A DNA stretch of 64,000 bases from Aaosphaeria pasadenensis (lineage: Eukaryota > Ascomycota > Dothideomycetes > Pleosporales), in contig JAKLMB010000024.1 in the NCBI GenBank assembly GCA_022813625.1, forward strand, positions 434,001 to 498,000, in the 5' to 3' direction. Below are positions 48,429 through 59,997 of the stretch, piece by piece. A program made the position numbers and the translations under genes. The number at the start of each line of letters is the position of its first letter. Position 1 is the stretch's first letter. The notes beneath the pieces are model-generated. The model was not told where the DNA came from and did no database searches. It saw only the letters and a list, made by a program, of their open reading frames with translations.

Positions 48429-50552
48429 TTACCGGCTGACTTTTTCGATAAATCTAGAGCCAGGGGCAGGAGTCGTACGAGGGGGATCATCGAGGTTGAT
48501 GGGCGCAGGAGGGGGCGGCCGTGGAGCTTGAATGGTACCGGGAGCCGGATCGGCAGCGGGGGGAGGAGCGGGCACGCCGGCGGGAGGACGCTTGCCGCCG
48601 ACGGGCTTGATAGCGCCGCTGCGCGAGAGACCCGAGGCCCCTGGAACGGCCTCAACGGGAGCAGGGCTGCTAGCACCCTTGATGGCGCCGCTGCGCGAGA
48701 GTCCCGAGGCGCCCTGACGGACAGAGCTGGCGCCGGAAGGATTCTTGCCTTTGATGGCCGGCTTGCGTCCGAGGGGATCGCGAGCGGCGACGTTGTCACC
48801 AGCAAGAATCGGGGGTTTGGCAGCGGGGACGGGCCGGGGAGCTTGGAGAGGAGGAGCCTCGACGCGGACGGGATTAGGGGGGAGGCTCAGATCCGCTCCA
48901 CCTTGACCACCTAGGGTTACATCGTCAGCGGGAGTTGGCTTGGGAGGGACAGGAGGAGGGAGAGCGGGAGGTGGACCTGGTGAGATGAAGGGTTTGGGAG
49001 GAGCGGGAGGGGCGGGGGCAGCGGGAGCGGGGGCTTGAGGAGTAGGCCTTGGAGGAACGGGAGGGGGGAGAGGAGGTGGTGGACCGGGTGTAACGAAGGG
49101 CTTAGGTGTGTTGAGAGGAGGAGGAGAGCCGGGGAAGGGCCTGGGAGGAAGAGGAGGAGGGAGAGGAGGAGGTGGACCAGGTGAGATGAAGGGTTTAGGA
49201 GGAGGGGGAGGAGCGGGGGCAGCGGGGGCGGGAGCTTGAGGAGTAGGCCTTGGAGGAACGGGAGGGGGGAGGGGAGGTGGTGGACCGGGTGAAACGAAGG
49301 GCTTAGGTGTGTTGAGAGGAGGAGGAGGACCGGGGAAGGGCTTGGGAGGAAGAGGAGGAGGGAGAGCAGGGGGTGGACCAGGTGAGATGAAGGGTTTTGG
49401 GGGAGTAGGGGGAGCAGGAGGAGCGGGTGGTTTCGTACCTGGCCTGGGAGGAAGAGGAGGAGGAGAACCGCCCTTGGAGCCACCACCACGGACAGCTCGG
49501 CGTTGCTGAGGACGTGGAGGGGCAGCAGCAGCAACAATTGGAGGAACATCAGCAGGAGAAGAAGAAGAAGCAGCGGGAGGATCAGCGGGAGGATCAGCGG
49601 GAGGAGCGGGAGCAGCGGGAGCAGCAGCGGGAGCAGGAGCAGGAGCGGGAGCGGGAGCAGGGGGCAAAGAAGTCTCTGGGTCGAGGGGCTCCTCTTCTGC
49701 CGGAGGCAATGTCTTGCCGTCGTCGAGTCCGCCTGCAACGGCGGGAGTTGGAGTTTGTGAGGTAGTGGGCTCCTCTTCCACAGGAGGTACTGTGTCGTCG
49801 ACACCGCTTTTGAGGGCAGACGCGGGGCAAGGAGCAGGGGCGGCGGCAGAAGTCTTTGGGTCGAGTGGCTTGCCCTCTGCGGGAGGCGATGTGTCGCCGG
49901 GTTCGCCTGCGAGGGCAGGTGCTGGAGCAGGAGCAGGGGCGGCGGCAGAAGTCTTTGGATCGAGGGGCTGGTCTTCTACCGGTTCTGCTGCCGGATCGAT
50001 CTTCTTGGGTGGAAGCGCTGAGTCGTCAAGTCCGCCTGCAATAGCGGGATCGGCGACAGGAGCTGCGGTTCCTGAGGTGGCGGGCACGCCTGCTGCGGGA
50101 GACAACGGGTCTTTAAGCTCACTTGTGAGGTCAGACGCTGGGGCAGGGGCCACGGAAGTCTCTGGATCGAGGGGAGGCAAAGTCTTGTCGTCGGGTCCGC
50201 CTGCAACAGCGGGAGTTGGAGCTCGTGAGGTAGTGGGCTCCTCTTTCACAGGGGGAGGCGGTGCGTCGTCGAGCCCGCTTGCAAGAGCGGGATCCGCTGG
50301 AGCAGAGGCGCAAGGAGCAGAAGCAGGAGCAGGAGCAGGATCAGGATCAGGATCAGGAGCAGGAGCAGGAGCAGGATCAGGATCAGGACCAGGACCAGGG
50401 ACGGGAGCGGGAGCGAGTGCGGGAGCCAGGCCTGGGTCACGACCAGGTAGAGAGGCGTCGGTAACGGATCGAGTTGTTTCCTTCCTACCCACTGGCGCTG
50501 CCAAGGTGGTGGTTGCGAAGAGGGCCAGGAGAGTGGCCTGGAGGAACCTCAT
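48429..50552 (-). CDS. Secreted Pro/Ala-rich repeat protein
   Basis: A single exon of 707 residues with no enzyme domain. It starts with a signal peptide (MRFLQATLLALFATTTLAAP). Residues about 45-320 consist of loose repeats with xGGLDD, LPP, LDPKTSAAAPAPAPA and EEPTTS segments. Residues about 385-535 contain a 67-residue unit repeated twice plus a partial third copy (PKPFISPGPPP, PLPPPVPPRPTPQAP). Near the C-terminus the motif GASGLSRSGAIK occurs twice. Only two Cys are present and there is no GPI signal. Pro-rich proteins of this sort are usually extracellular or wall-associated; the actual role is unknown. Repetition at the DNA level is exact enough to allow length change by slippage or unequal crossover. 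Confidence 0.8.
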   Translation of the reverse strand: MRFLQATLLALFATTTLAAPVGRKETTRSVTDASLPGRDPGLAPALAPAPVPGPGPDPDPAPAPAPDPDPDPAPAPASAPCASAPADPALASGLDDAPPPPVKEEPTTSRAPTPAVAGGPDDKTLPPLDPETSVAPAPASDLTSELKDPLSPAAGVPATSGTAAPVADPAIAGGLDDSALPPKKIDPAAEPVEDQPLDPKTSAAAPAPAPAPALAGEPGDTSPPAEGKPLDPKTSAAAPAPCPASALKSGVDDTVPPVEEEPTTSQTPTPAVAGGLDDGKTLPPAEEEPLDPETSLPPAPAPAPAPAPAAAPAAPAPPADPPADPPAASSSSPADVPPIVAAAAPPRPQQRRAVRGGGSKGGSPPPLPPRPGTKPPAPPAPPTPPKPFISPGPPPALPPPLPPKPFPGPPPPLNTPKPFVSPGPPPPLPPPVPPRPTPQAPAPAAPAPPPPPKPFISPGPPPPLPPPLPPRPFPGSPPPLNTPKPFVTPGPPPPLPPPVPPRPTPQAPAPAAPAPPAPPKPFISPGPPPALPPPVPPKPTPADDVTLGGQGGADLSLPPNPVRVEAPPLQAPRPVPAAKPPILAGDNVAARDPLGRKPAIKGKNPSGASSVRQGASGLSRSGAIKGASSPAPVEAVPGASGLSRSGAIKPVGGKRPPAGVPAPPPAADPAPGTIQAPRPPPPAPINLDDPPRTTPAPGSRFIEKVSR
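48981..49398. repeat. Exact-period 201-bp coding tandem repeat
   Basis: The word TGAGATGAAG occurs at 48981, 49182 and 49383, exactly 201 bp apart, with matching flanks. The unit codes for 67 residues and keeps the reading frame of the secreted protein. Confidence 0.85.
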
Positions 50553-52855
50553 ATTGGATCTGTTGTGGGAGTCCCAAAAAAATACGTACTACGTGATGAA
50601 TTGGGAGGCTTGAATGTTGTTGTGCTTGCTTGCAAGACTATTAATATCTGATGTTAATTCAACATAGGCAAAGAACGTTGATATTAGCGTGCGAGGAATG
50701 AATGTAATTGAATGTGAATAGAGAAATGATTGAATGATGGTGATGATGTTCTTCTAGAGTGGGATCTTGCACCTCTTTTATGTAGCTTTCGTACAGGTAC
50801 GGTAATTGACTGGCTTTACTATCTCCACAATATCGTTGCACGCACATACATGACGGCTTTGATGTCGGGGATTGAAATGAGGTATGAGATGTATTAGTCG
50901 AAGTAGATCGCTTTGTCTAGAAAGGAAACGGGTTCGACATATCGCTATCACATTCTGCGGAAGTGTGTGGCAGATTTGACATATCTTCGTCGCATGGAGG
51001 TTGGTCCGGAACCGTCTTCTAGCGGCGATCCAGAGCGGGAGCGGGAACAAGAAGGATGAACAGGAAGACTGGGTCGTGGGGATGAATATCAAGGCCCCAG
51101 ACTTGATTGATGCCGAAAATATCGAACGATGGAATAGATTTAGGATAGACGTGTCCGGATAGGGGTGCACGCAAAAGAAGCGACATGGAGGAGTCTGAAT
51201 CACAGACCGTCGATGTTAAAACTCGTGATCGACAAATCTCAGGGTGACGGATTATTCTGGCTCTAATGGTACCTTCTTTGGAATGGAAATAAGCAAAGCG
51301 ATCGCTGGTTCTTCTCTCTGCGGCTCGTCGTGCAATTGAGTTCGAAAACGGATCATTGGGCCAAAAGTGCTTTGCCTATGTGCATGTCAATTAACATCAT
51401 AACCTGCGAGCTTTGGGATAACGAAATGACAAGCAAACGGCAAGAACAAGATTTCGAAGAAAATCTCGAGTATCCATGCGGAAATTGAAGGCTTGAAACG
51501 TTTCAGGATACTTCTTATTCTCCTCCGATTGTCGCGACAGGGGGGTTGGTCCGTAGAGAACTTCTCCGATGCCCTAGTGTGTATCAACGGCAGGCGTGCA
51601 TGCGGCGGGAACTCCATAGGCGAGTTTTTGACATGAAATGTGCCGGATCCCGTTGGATGGGTGCCTGTGTTTTTCTATTTAAATGTCGTTGCCCACATCT
51701 TGATTGGACGCCGAAATACAGATGTCGACTGGTCATGTCTATAGCTCTTGTAGATGCGCCCCATACACTGAAGCGGCGTGGAAGTAGAGAAGCTGTAGAT
51801 GTAGACTTCGTGGTGATTGCACTTCCATTGATGGAAATAGCAGCAATAACGGCAAGGCACACGATTCAACTTCAACACTAAAGCATATGGATGTATTGGA
51901 ATAATGGTATCGACACTGATTGACGAGAGGTGAGGTGGTAGATGGTTGGTGGTCGGAGTCGGGAAGTTAGTAATGCCGATGGGATTTGTTGGATTCAGGG
52001 CTAGACCTTTCTGGGATTGGAAGGCTCGAATGGCGTGTATGGCGTGGCAGGGCTGGAAGGTCATGAGGAATCATGATTAGGAGGCTGATACCAGTACGTA
52101 GATGTTAATATTAATAGGAAATTGTTTATGGATGGACATGCAAGTTGCAAGATTGCAAGATCATCACGCCTATTCCTTCATGATATTTTCCCCCTCAAAC
52201 AAAGCCACCGCGTTCGAGAGATGGTACAGTACTCCGTACGTACTCGTGGTATTTGTTCGCTTTGCCAAACGTTATCAAGTGTATGATGCGTCGACCTTCT
52301 TAGCAGCTTACTTGTAACCTACCTAGAACACTTTGGATTCGTATAGTCTTTAGCTATGAGTAGGTAGTCAATCACTCTGGGGGGTAATCATAAGCCATGG
52401 GACGAGGGTTCGTCCGTCCGTTCGCTCTTCTCGCCCTCAACTCATAGGCCGGCGGGCCCACTTTCTTAATTATATCCGTCGACGTTAGAATTTAATGTAC
52501 ACGTCGATTCCTTCAAAATATACCCTCCAATTGCATCCATTGCCCGATAAGTTGTCTTTTCTGCTACCATTTTGTTCGGGGGGCGTCTATCGGGTCCTCG
52601 CATTCGCTTGCTTACTCGTGCGTCTTGTGCGAGAAAGTACGCGCGCGCAGAGTAGCGGACATAGGGCGAAATATCCGAGCTGGCCCATCAACATCTCACC
52701 TTTTTTTTTCGTCCATCGTCTCAATTGGCAGGCAATAAGCTACAGGGTGAGCGTGACATTGCGCGTGGTGCACGGGGGCTGTGTATCTGCATTGAATCTT
52801 CCTCGCATTCATTGGAGTTTCTTGGGCTTGATAAAGAGCTGCTGACGTCGTCGGC
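50553..52855. other. 2.3-kb divergent intergenic region
   Basis: This is the promoter region of the secreted protein (minus) and the NAPE-PLD-like gene (plus). One TACTCCGTAC motif lies at 52230-52239. No gene was supported on either strand. Confidence 0.6.
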
Positions 52856-54759
52856 ATGGCTCTTCTCTCTCCGCTTCCACCTTCAATTCCGCTTCCTCAT
52901 AATCTCACTCGATTTCAGCAGATAGCTCAGTGCATGTCACCAGGCTTGCGACGTTGCGCTCACTCCCACTTACGCCCAAACACTTTGCATTCATCATCGG
53001 TTCGAGCATATTCATCTTCCTCAGTACTAGAGAGAGCGCACCGCCGTTCGGCGAGTTGTTGTTCTTCTTCGAAAGTGTACACACCTAATCCTACAATCCA
53101 ACGCCAACGACAACAACGGCCAATCTTCTTCACCTCCTCCTATACCCATAATCCTTCCCAGCCTTTCTCCCCATTCTCAACTACAGCCAAAAAGTACATC
53201 AAAATGTCCTCCGCCTCAAAGATAGGCGTCGGTTCCGCGACCCTCTACGCCATCGCCAGCATGGCGCCATCGCTCACATACTCCCAGCCCGAGGAGGCGG
53301 AGAACAAGACGCATCACCTGAAGAACGGGAAGGGCTTTGTGAATCCGTGGGATAGCTTTAGAGATTTCACGCCGATTTCGATCATGAAAGCTATGGTTTG
53401 GTACGTATTCCTTCCATCTGTTCTGTGCCTCATAACTTACGTAGACACGTGACGGATTTTGTAAGAAGTCCTGAATGAGGAAGAGATATATCAAAACCTG
53501 TATGGATGACAGAATTGCATGGAAAGCTACTAGGTTGCGAAGACAGGGGCCAGAATAGCACATGCTAATTGTTTTCACAGGAGAAAACTATCTGGCCAGA
53601 GCAATACTCCAGACACGACACCACCAACCGTCCCCATCGTCAAGCCCAACTTCCTTCCCTCTCGTGAAACTGCTCACCTTCGCGCAACCTGGCTCGGTCA
53701 CGCATGCTACTACGTTGAATTCCCAGGCCGCAACGGCCTCCGCGTGCTCTTCGACCCAGTCTTCGAAGACTGCTGCGCGCCGATCAATCTCCCCAACCTG
53801 AAGCGCTACACGCCGCCGCCATGCGAGATCGAGGAACTTCCCGTCGTCGACGCCGTCGTCATCTCGCACAACCACTACGACCACCTGAGCTACCCGACCA
53901 TCAACCGCATCAAGGAGAAGTTCCCCAACGCGCATTTCTTCGCCCCGCTCGGCAACAAGAAGTGGTTCGTCGACACCGCCAAGGTGGCTCCCGAGAAAGT
54001 GACCGAGCTCGACTGGTGGGAGGCCAGGGACCTGGAACTCCAGGTCGTGAAGTCAATCGCGAACGAGGAGCAAGTCGCGCGTGTCTCGGTATCAGAATCA
54101 TCCGACGGCGCTGCTGCTCCCGCCGCCGTAGCTCCAGCACCACCAGCAGGAGAGAAAGAAGACATCATCAAAGCCACCATCAGCGCCCTCCCCTGCCAAC
54201 ACGTCTCGGCAAGGACTCCCTTCGATAAATGTAGGACGCTCTGGGCTAGCTGGAGCGTGGAGTCCAGCGGCGCGAAGGTCTATTTCGCCGGGTACGTTCC
54301 CTCTTTCCCCCTTTACACCCCTTCTTCGAATTCTAACGCACACCCAACAGAGACACAGGCTACCGCTCCGTCCCGCAAGTCCCCGCCGGAGAAGACGACT
54401 ACTCCCCCAAGTACGCACACCTGCCCACGTGCCCGGCCTTCCAGGAGATCGGCCAGCACCGCGGGCCCTTCGACCTGGGACTCATCCCCATCGGCGCCTA
54501 CGCGCCCCGCTTCATCATGTCGCCCATGCACGCGAACCCCAAGGACGCGGTCAACATTTTCCGCGACACGCGGTGCGAGAAGGCGTTGGGCATGCACTGG
54601 GGCACGTGGGTGCTTACCGAGGAGGATGTGTTGGAGCCGCCGAGGTTGTTGAAGGAGGCGTTGAAGTGGAAGGGGTTGGAGGAGACGGGGGTGTTTGATG
54701 TTGTGGATATTGGGGAGAGTAGGGAGTTCAAGAGGGGGGAGGGCAAGGAGGAGAAGTAA
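52856..54759 (+). CDS. NAPE-PLD-family metallo-beta-lactamase-fold hydrolase, FMP30-like
   Basis: Likely a zinc phosphodiesterase acting on N-acyl-phosphatidylethanolamines; the yeast relative FMP30 is in the mitochondrial inner membrane. Exons 52856-53400, 53581-54291 and 54351-54759 give 554 residues. The metal site ISHNHYDHL places His278, His280, Asp282 and His283, preceded by [11 protein letters not shown] and [19 protein letters not shown] and HWGTW lie in the C-terminal part. The first 115 residues are rich in Arg and Ser with almost no acidic residues, as expected of a mitochondrial targeting sequence. A second in-frame ATG at 53204 ([10 protein letters not shown]) follows this segment and could give a form without it. 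A short Ala/Pro insert (about 345-360) interrupts the domain. Confidence 0.88.
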
Positions 54760-55041
54760 TGTGCGATGTATTGCATAGTGTACTCAATTTCTTGCATGTA
54801 GGTAGACTTTAGACGGAGACGCTTTTTTCAACGAACCAGGGGAACATACACGAATCCACTCAAAAGACGCCAGCGAATATCAATCCAACTTCAATAATCA
54901 TCACAATCTGTCTCTATGTCCAAAGTATATACAGTTTCCTGCTGCTGCCAATAAATAGGTACATTTCCTCCACTCTTTCCGCACCTGGGCGGTGTTGCTA
55001 AAGCGGATTATTCGACTAAATTATAATTGTATATGTTTAAA

Positions 55042-57013
55042 TTATTCATCTTTCGTCTTCTCCAAAATCGTCTTAATCATCTCGTTGCCCAACCTCGTCG
55101 CCTCGGGGAACCGGGGCGCGAAGTACTCCTGTATCTTCTCGAACTTCTCGCGGTAGCCGTCGAAGTGGCCGAGGCTTACTCTTGAGCTCCAGTCCTATGA
55201 AGAGTAGAAATATCAGTATGAGTAGATGTTGTTTGACAAAGAAGGGGGCAACTAACCCTGGCAGCGAATGTGAACTCGAGGTCGTCGGCACGGAACGTGT
55301 TGTCGTCAATTGCAGTGTCAATGGCTTCTTCGAGGAGTTCTTCGTGTCGGAAGAGATATTCTGTTATGCCTAGCCACATGCGGAAGAGCTACACATTGTC
55401 GATGTTAATGAGTGCATGACGTGGTTCCAATACAACATCCCAAGTGGGTTGGAAGTGTTGGAAAGGAGAGGGGGAGAGGGTGAGGGAAACTAGAGACATA
55501 CGGGTGTTGAGCAGATCATATGTTCATAAGGCACGGTGCCCAATTTCCACCAGCAATCGACGATGGCGAGAAGGCTGAGATGGTTGTTCTTCAATCGCTT
55601 CTCTGGCAGGACGCCCAGACTGAATTGATCTAGAAGCTCGTCGCGTAAGAGGAGTTCCTTTCCCTCGTAGCCTCCAAACACAGCCTTCCTTGCTGTATGG
55701 ACCCGCTCCCGCAGCTCCTCTTTGTGTCCTGCGAGCATGAGCTTATACAGCTCTGTCACACTCTCTGCGTATTGCTTGATCTGTACTTGCGCCGCTGGGT
55801 TGAGGATGGCAAGTCCGGCATACACGTGCCACTTGTTCGCGTAGATACGGAGGGTGATGTTGATCTTTACGTTCTCGATTCCGCCGACATAGCGTTGAGA
55901 CTCCCAAGGAAATTGATTATTCGCACTCCATGCCGTGCCCATGGACAAGAAAGCGGCATGGGTGACGGCTTGTGTGTCGGCGGTGATCCTGTCGTGTTCC
56001 TGATACGTGAGGTGGACGACTTTGGACTCGAGACAGGAGAGCACACGCTCGACGAACGCGAAGGCCTCGTCTGTTGCGCGGTGCTTAATGAGGACCAATG
56101 GTTGCCCTTTCGGGTGGACACCAGGACCATGGAGGGAGTGGCACGAGACAATGTTAACATCCTTTGGAAGATGCTTCTCAAAGGCGGCGATCTCAGGGGC
56201 TTTGCAGGAAGTTTGACCACCAACAATAGCACCCATCTTGGTGGCTAGTCATCGCACGAATCAGTCATGGGTCACGATTAAGGGTGATGCTTAAATATTC
56301 AGGCAGGCATACATGGACCAAAGAGCTTCACAACAGCGTCGATGTTCTTAGCCTCGACGCTGTAGATGATGTAGTCGCTGGCACGAGATACGTAGTGACC
56401 GCTTGGCATGATTTCAACCTTGGGCTGGTGACAGGCTTAGTTTATTGATTTCTTTTTCATTTGGAGATGATATATACAAGGTGCTACCATACTCTGTCCT
56501 TAAACTGTTCTACTAAAGCTTCATACTTCTCTGGGATATCGCAGGCATTTACTCTGGGGAGCTACGGTTAGCACGATACAGGACGATGGTGTGGTAATGT
56601 AATAATCTGTGAGGACAATTGTCAGCTTCAGTCGACCAATAGGTTGAAGAAGTAATAGGAGAATCTCAAAAGCTTTTCAGAGGTGTAATAGTTAAGGTAG
56701 CGAGAATTCACATCAGTGACAGCGGCAAGCCCAGGATCCAAAACCAAGACGGCAGTGGAAAGGACTCACGCCATACTCGAGCCAAATGCACTCACGGTCA
56801 TCATTGCAGTGAGAAGGGAAGGTACGGGAGAAGAGAAGAGCAAAGGACTTACCAAAGCATAGATCTACAGCTGGTGTAGTTGAAGCTGCAAAGACGACGC
56901 GCCAGGAAGAAAACCTACTTCCAGCCTGCGTCACTCAATCGGCGGGCGTACATGATTCCCATGTCGCCCATGCCGATGATACCGACGCTCTTCGCGTCAT
57001 CTGTAGTAGCCAT
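55042..57013 (-). CDS. TYR1: Prephenate dehydrogenase (NADP+)
   Basis: Oxidatively decarboxylates prephenate to 4-hydroxyphenylpyruvate in tyrosine synthesis. Six exons: 56919-57013, 56493-56553, 56313-56424, 55502-56244, 55257-55388 and 55042-55194, giving 431 residues. The nucleotide motif GMGDMG is at 14-19. Then come VNACDIPEKYEALVEQF, PSGHYVSRASDYIIYSVEAK, GAIVGGQTSCKAPEI, SCHSLHGPGVHPKGQPL and ITADTQAVTHAAFLSMGTAW, all typical of fungal TYR1. The length matches the yeast enzyme. Intron 1 (56554-56918) is 365 bp, far longer than the other four (62-113 bp). The gene is head-to-head with RPS14. Confidence 0.94.
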
Positions 57014-57326
57014 TGTCACATACAACCTCCAGAATGATGGAAGGTCGAAGGTGTTAGTTGATTGCTGTTTATTATTGTTGTTGTTGATGTTCAGGTCATT
57101 ATTGTTTGGAAGATGAAGATGAAAGAAGTTCGAGAGGAAAAAAACAGCGGGAGAGGTTTTGGCGCGCCCCGTTGCGCTAGTCATCGGAGAAAAGTTAGTC
57201 CGCCACCTTCGCCCACCCGAATTTCGACACCAAATTGCGCCGCCCACAAATCTTTCGTGACGAACTGTTCGACCTCAACTTTCCCACCGACACCACCTCA
57301 TTAATCCCCCGTCGCACACAGTCAAC
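57014..57326. promoter_or_regulatory. Divergent promoter TYR1 / RPS14
   Basis: Only 313 bp separate the two start codons, so an amino-acid biosynthesis gene and a ribosomal protein gene share one promoter region. No specific element was recognised. Confidence 0.55.
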
Positions 57327-57951
<625 letters not shown>

Positions 57952-58270
57952 GCGTGTGCGCTCTATTGCTGGATGGTGCTGGTGGAATATACGGTTTTTT
58001 ATGGCCAATGGGTTTAACGCTTGTTCATGACCCCAAACAAAAATTACGAGGAGAGCGGCGAACGGCTAGTTTACAATAGACTGGTCCTGTACCCTGATCT
58101 CCATGTTGAACGGGAGCCTGACTTGGTCAAGGTAGTTCAACAGAACCTTTCTGCGTGAAATACTTTTGGCTGCTCGTTGCCCTTGTGCGTGAACTGTATG
58201 ATGATTGACAAGAATTACACATTACTACTATTACAGTATTTACTTCTCGTCCCAGGCCGTGACAACCAGG
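57952..58270. other. Convergent 3' region
   Basis: About 320 bp between the 3' ends of RPS14 and the phosphoesterase. No feature was seen beyond probable untranslated sequence. Confidence 0.6.
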
Positions 58271-59350
58271 TCATATCTCGACCACTTGAACGGGATTCCC
58301 TAACTTTCCAGTATTGCCATACATCTGCGCAGCATTCACCATGATCGTGCTTGGACCTTGACCTCCCCACACTTTGTCCCATATCAATTCTCTGAGCCCT
58401 CTATACCCCACTCTAACGATGTTCCACCATAACCAAGGATTCAGCACGCCATGCGACCATTTCGATTGAATAGCCATGCCCTTCTCATACGCCTCATGGC
58501 ACCGATCCCACCACACAACCTCCTGGCCCGCACCGAAATGTACATGTCCAAACACATGTAAACTCGGCCTGACCCTCCTCACCTCCGCCATGAGATGCTC
58601 ACAACCCATACCAGTCGGCAGCGGCATGTCTCTATGATACTTCGGCGGCGTATGCGTAATCAGAACATCGATATCCTGAGGCACAGTCTCCGACCATGCA
58701 TCCCTCCCTCTAGGATATTGAAACGCATGTACGTCCATAGGCCCGCAAGCCGGAATCTGCGGCGCGCCATAGATCACCAACCTCCTATGCCTCTGCCCAC
58801 CGCCATTATCACCCAATAACCTCGTTGTCTCCCCTTCTTCTTCTTCTTCCTCCTCCCCCACCTCGCTTCCCCCCTCCGCTTCAACCTCAATCGTCAGCGT
58901 AAGCTTCCGATGCTGTAGATAATGCACCCGCTTCCAATCGACGCCGCCCCTCTGCTGCGCATCCGACAGACTAGGTCGCGTCCGCGGATCGAGATACGTG
59001 TCGTGGTTCCCGCTAATCACCACGATCTCCTTATGCGGCAGTCCCGCAAGCCAATCGACCTGCCGCTGGATCTCCGCCACGCTACCGGCGTTCGCCATGT
59101 CGCCTGCGTGTATGAGGATGTCGCCGGCAGGGACGTCCTCCGGAATGCGGGTGTGCGTGTCCGATATGCATACTATGCGGATTTTGGGCTCGGTGGGCGT
59201 GGGGAGAGAGCGGAGGGAGGAGAGGATGCGGTAGAGGTGGTAGAGGAGGAGCTTCACGGGGGAGTGCAGGAGGAGCTTTAGGAAGGAGGTGCGCTCGAAG
59301 GGGTCCGGGGGTGGGCCTGGGGAGGGCTTCAGTAGGCTGGCGAATACCAT
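58271..59350 (-). CDS. Calcineurin-like metallophosphoesterase
   Basis: A single exon of 359 residues with all signature motifs of the family: Asp64-x-His66 in CISDTHTR, Asp84 in HAGDM, GNHD at 114-117, His233 in THTPPKYH, and GHVH at 268-271. These bind two metal ions for phosphoester hydrolysis. The layout matches the MPPED1/239AB-like group. A hydrophobic N-terminal segment (about 23-45, LKLLLHSPVKLLLYHLY) may be a membrane anchor. An acidic insertion of eight Glu lies at 166-173 in a loop between motifs. The substrate is unknown. Confidence 0.9.
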   Translation of the reverse strand: MVFASLLKPSPGPPPDPFERTSFLKLLLHSPVKLLLYHLYRILSSLRSLPTPTEPKIRIVCISDTHTRIPEDVPAGDILIHAGDMANAGSVAEIQRQVDWLAGLPHKEIVVISGNHDTYLDPRTRPSLSDAQQRGGVDWKRVHYLQHRKLTLTIEVEAEGGSEVGEEEEEEEGETTRLLGDNGGGQRHRRLVIYGAPQIPACGPMDVHAFQYPRGRDAWSETVPQDIDVLITHTPPKYHRDMPLPTGMGCEHLMAEVRRVRPSLHVFGHVHFGAGQEVVWWDRCHEAYEKGMAIQSKWSHGVLNPWLWWNIVRVGYRGLRELIWDKVWGGQGPSTIMVNAAQMYGNTGKLGNPVQVVEI

Positions 59351-59997
59351 CGCCGGGGATTCTGCAGGTGTGGAATGTCACACGGCGTGAGGGAGCGGTT
59401 TTAAGAAATGTTGGTGATGACGGGATGCGGTGAGTGGCTGTGCACTCGTGTGTGGCGTCGAATGTCTTACATGCCATACGTTGAACCAGACCTCAAACTA
59501 CCGGTACCTATATGTTGGTCAACCTTGATGGCCAGCACTGTACCAGTTACAATGGATAAATCTGTTAATATGGAGTATTCGTAGGTTCTACGAAATCTGA
59601 CAATGACGGGATCCGCCTCGTTCACCGGTATCCCGGTGAGCAAACCGACGATAGCCTTAAGGCATGCGTTGGCGATCATAAAGCCATCAAGGCTGAGCTG
59701 CAGTAGGCTGCGTTGTTACCCTGCCTCAATGATGGAGCCTCGCCTAGAGCCTTGAGGCGCTTAAGTATGTGCCGCATCCCTTTTCGATGGTGGCCCAGAT
59801 CGCTTTTCCTCGCAGATTCCGATACTGTTCTTCACATATCGTATGCGACAGGGTTGTTAGATACAACGAATCGTGAAATCATATTGTGCTGTCGAATAGC
59901 CGATTAAGCCTGGAGCCCGTTTAAATTTTTTTCAATCGAACAGATTTGTAGAAAGAGTTCATTTGAGTGGTTGGATAGTCATTGACTCTTTGTAAAC
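59351..59997. other. Divergent promoter region, phosphoesterase / HeLo protein
   Basis: About 650 bp between opposite starts. Small open frames are present but none is convincing. No element was identified. Confidence 0.55.

Noticed and set aside
49714..50613. 299-residue Gly/Ser-rich frame antisense to the secreted protein
   Set aside because: Complement of the Pro/Ala repeats; the opposite strand has the signal peptide.
56700..56815. Possible C/D snoRNA in TYR1 intron 1 (ATGATGA and a later CTGA)
   Set aside because: The terminal stem is only about four pairs and the guide matched no rRNA segment I know.
59467..59679. 70-residue minus-strand frame between phosphoesterase and HeLo gene
   Set aside because: Short, no recognisable family, and no splice partners.
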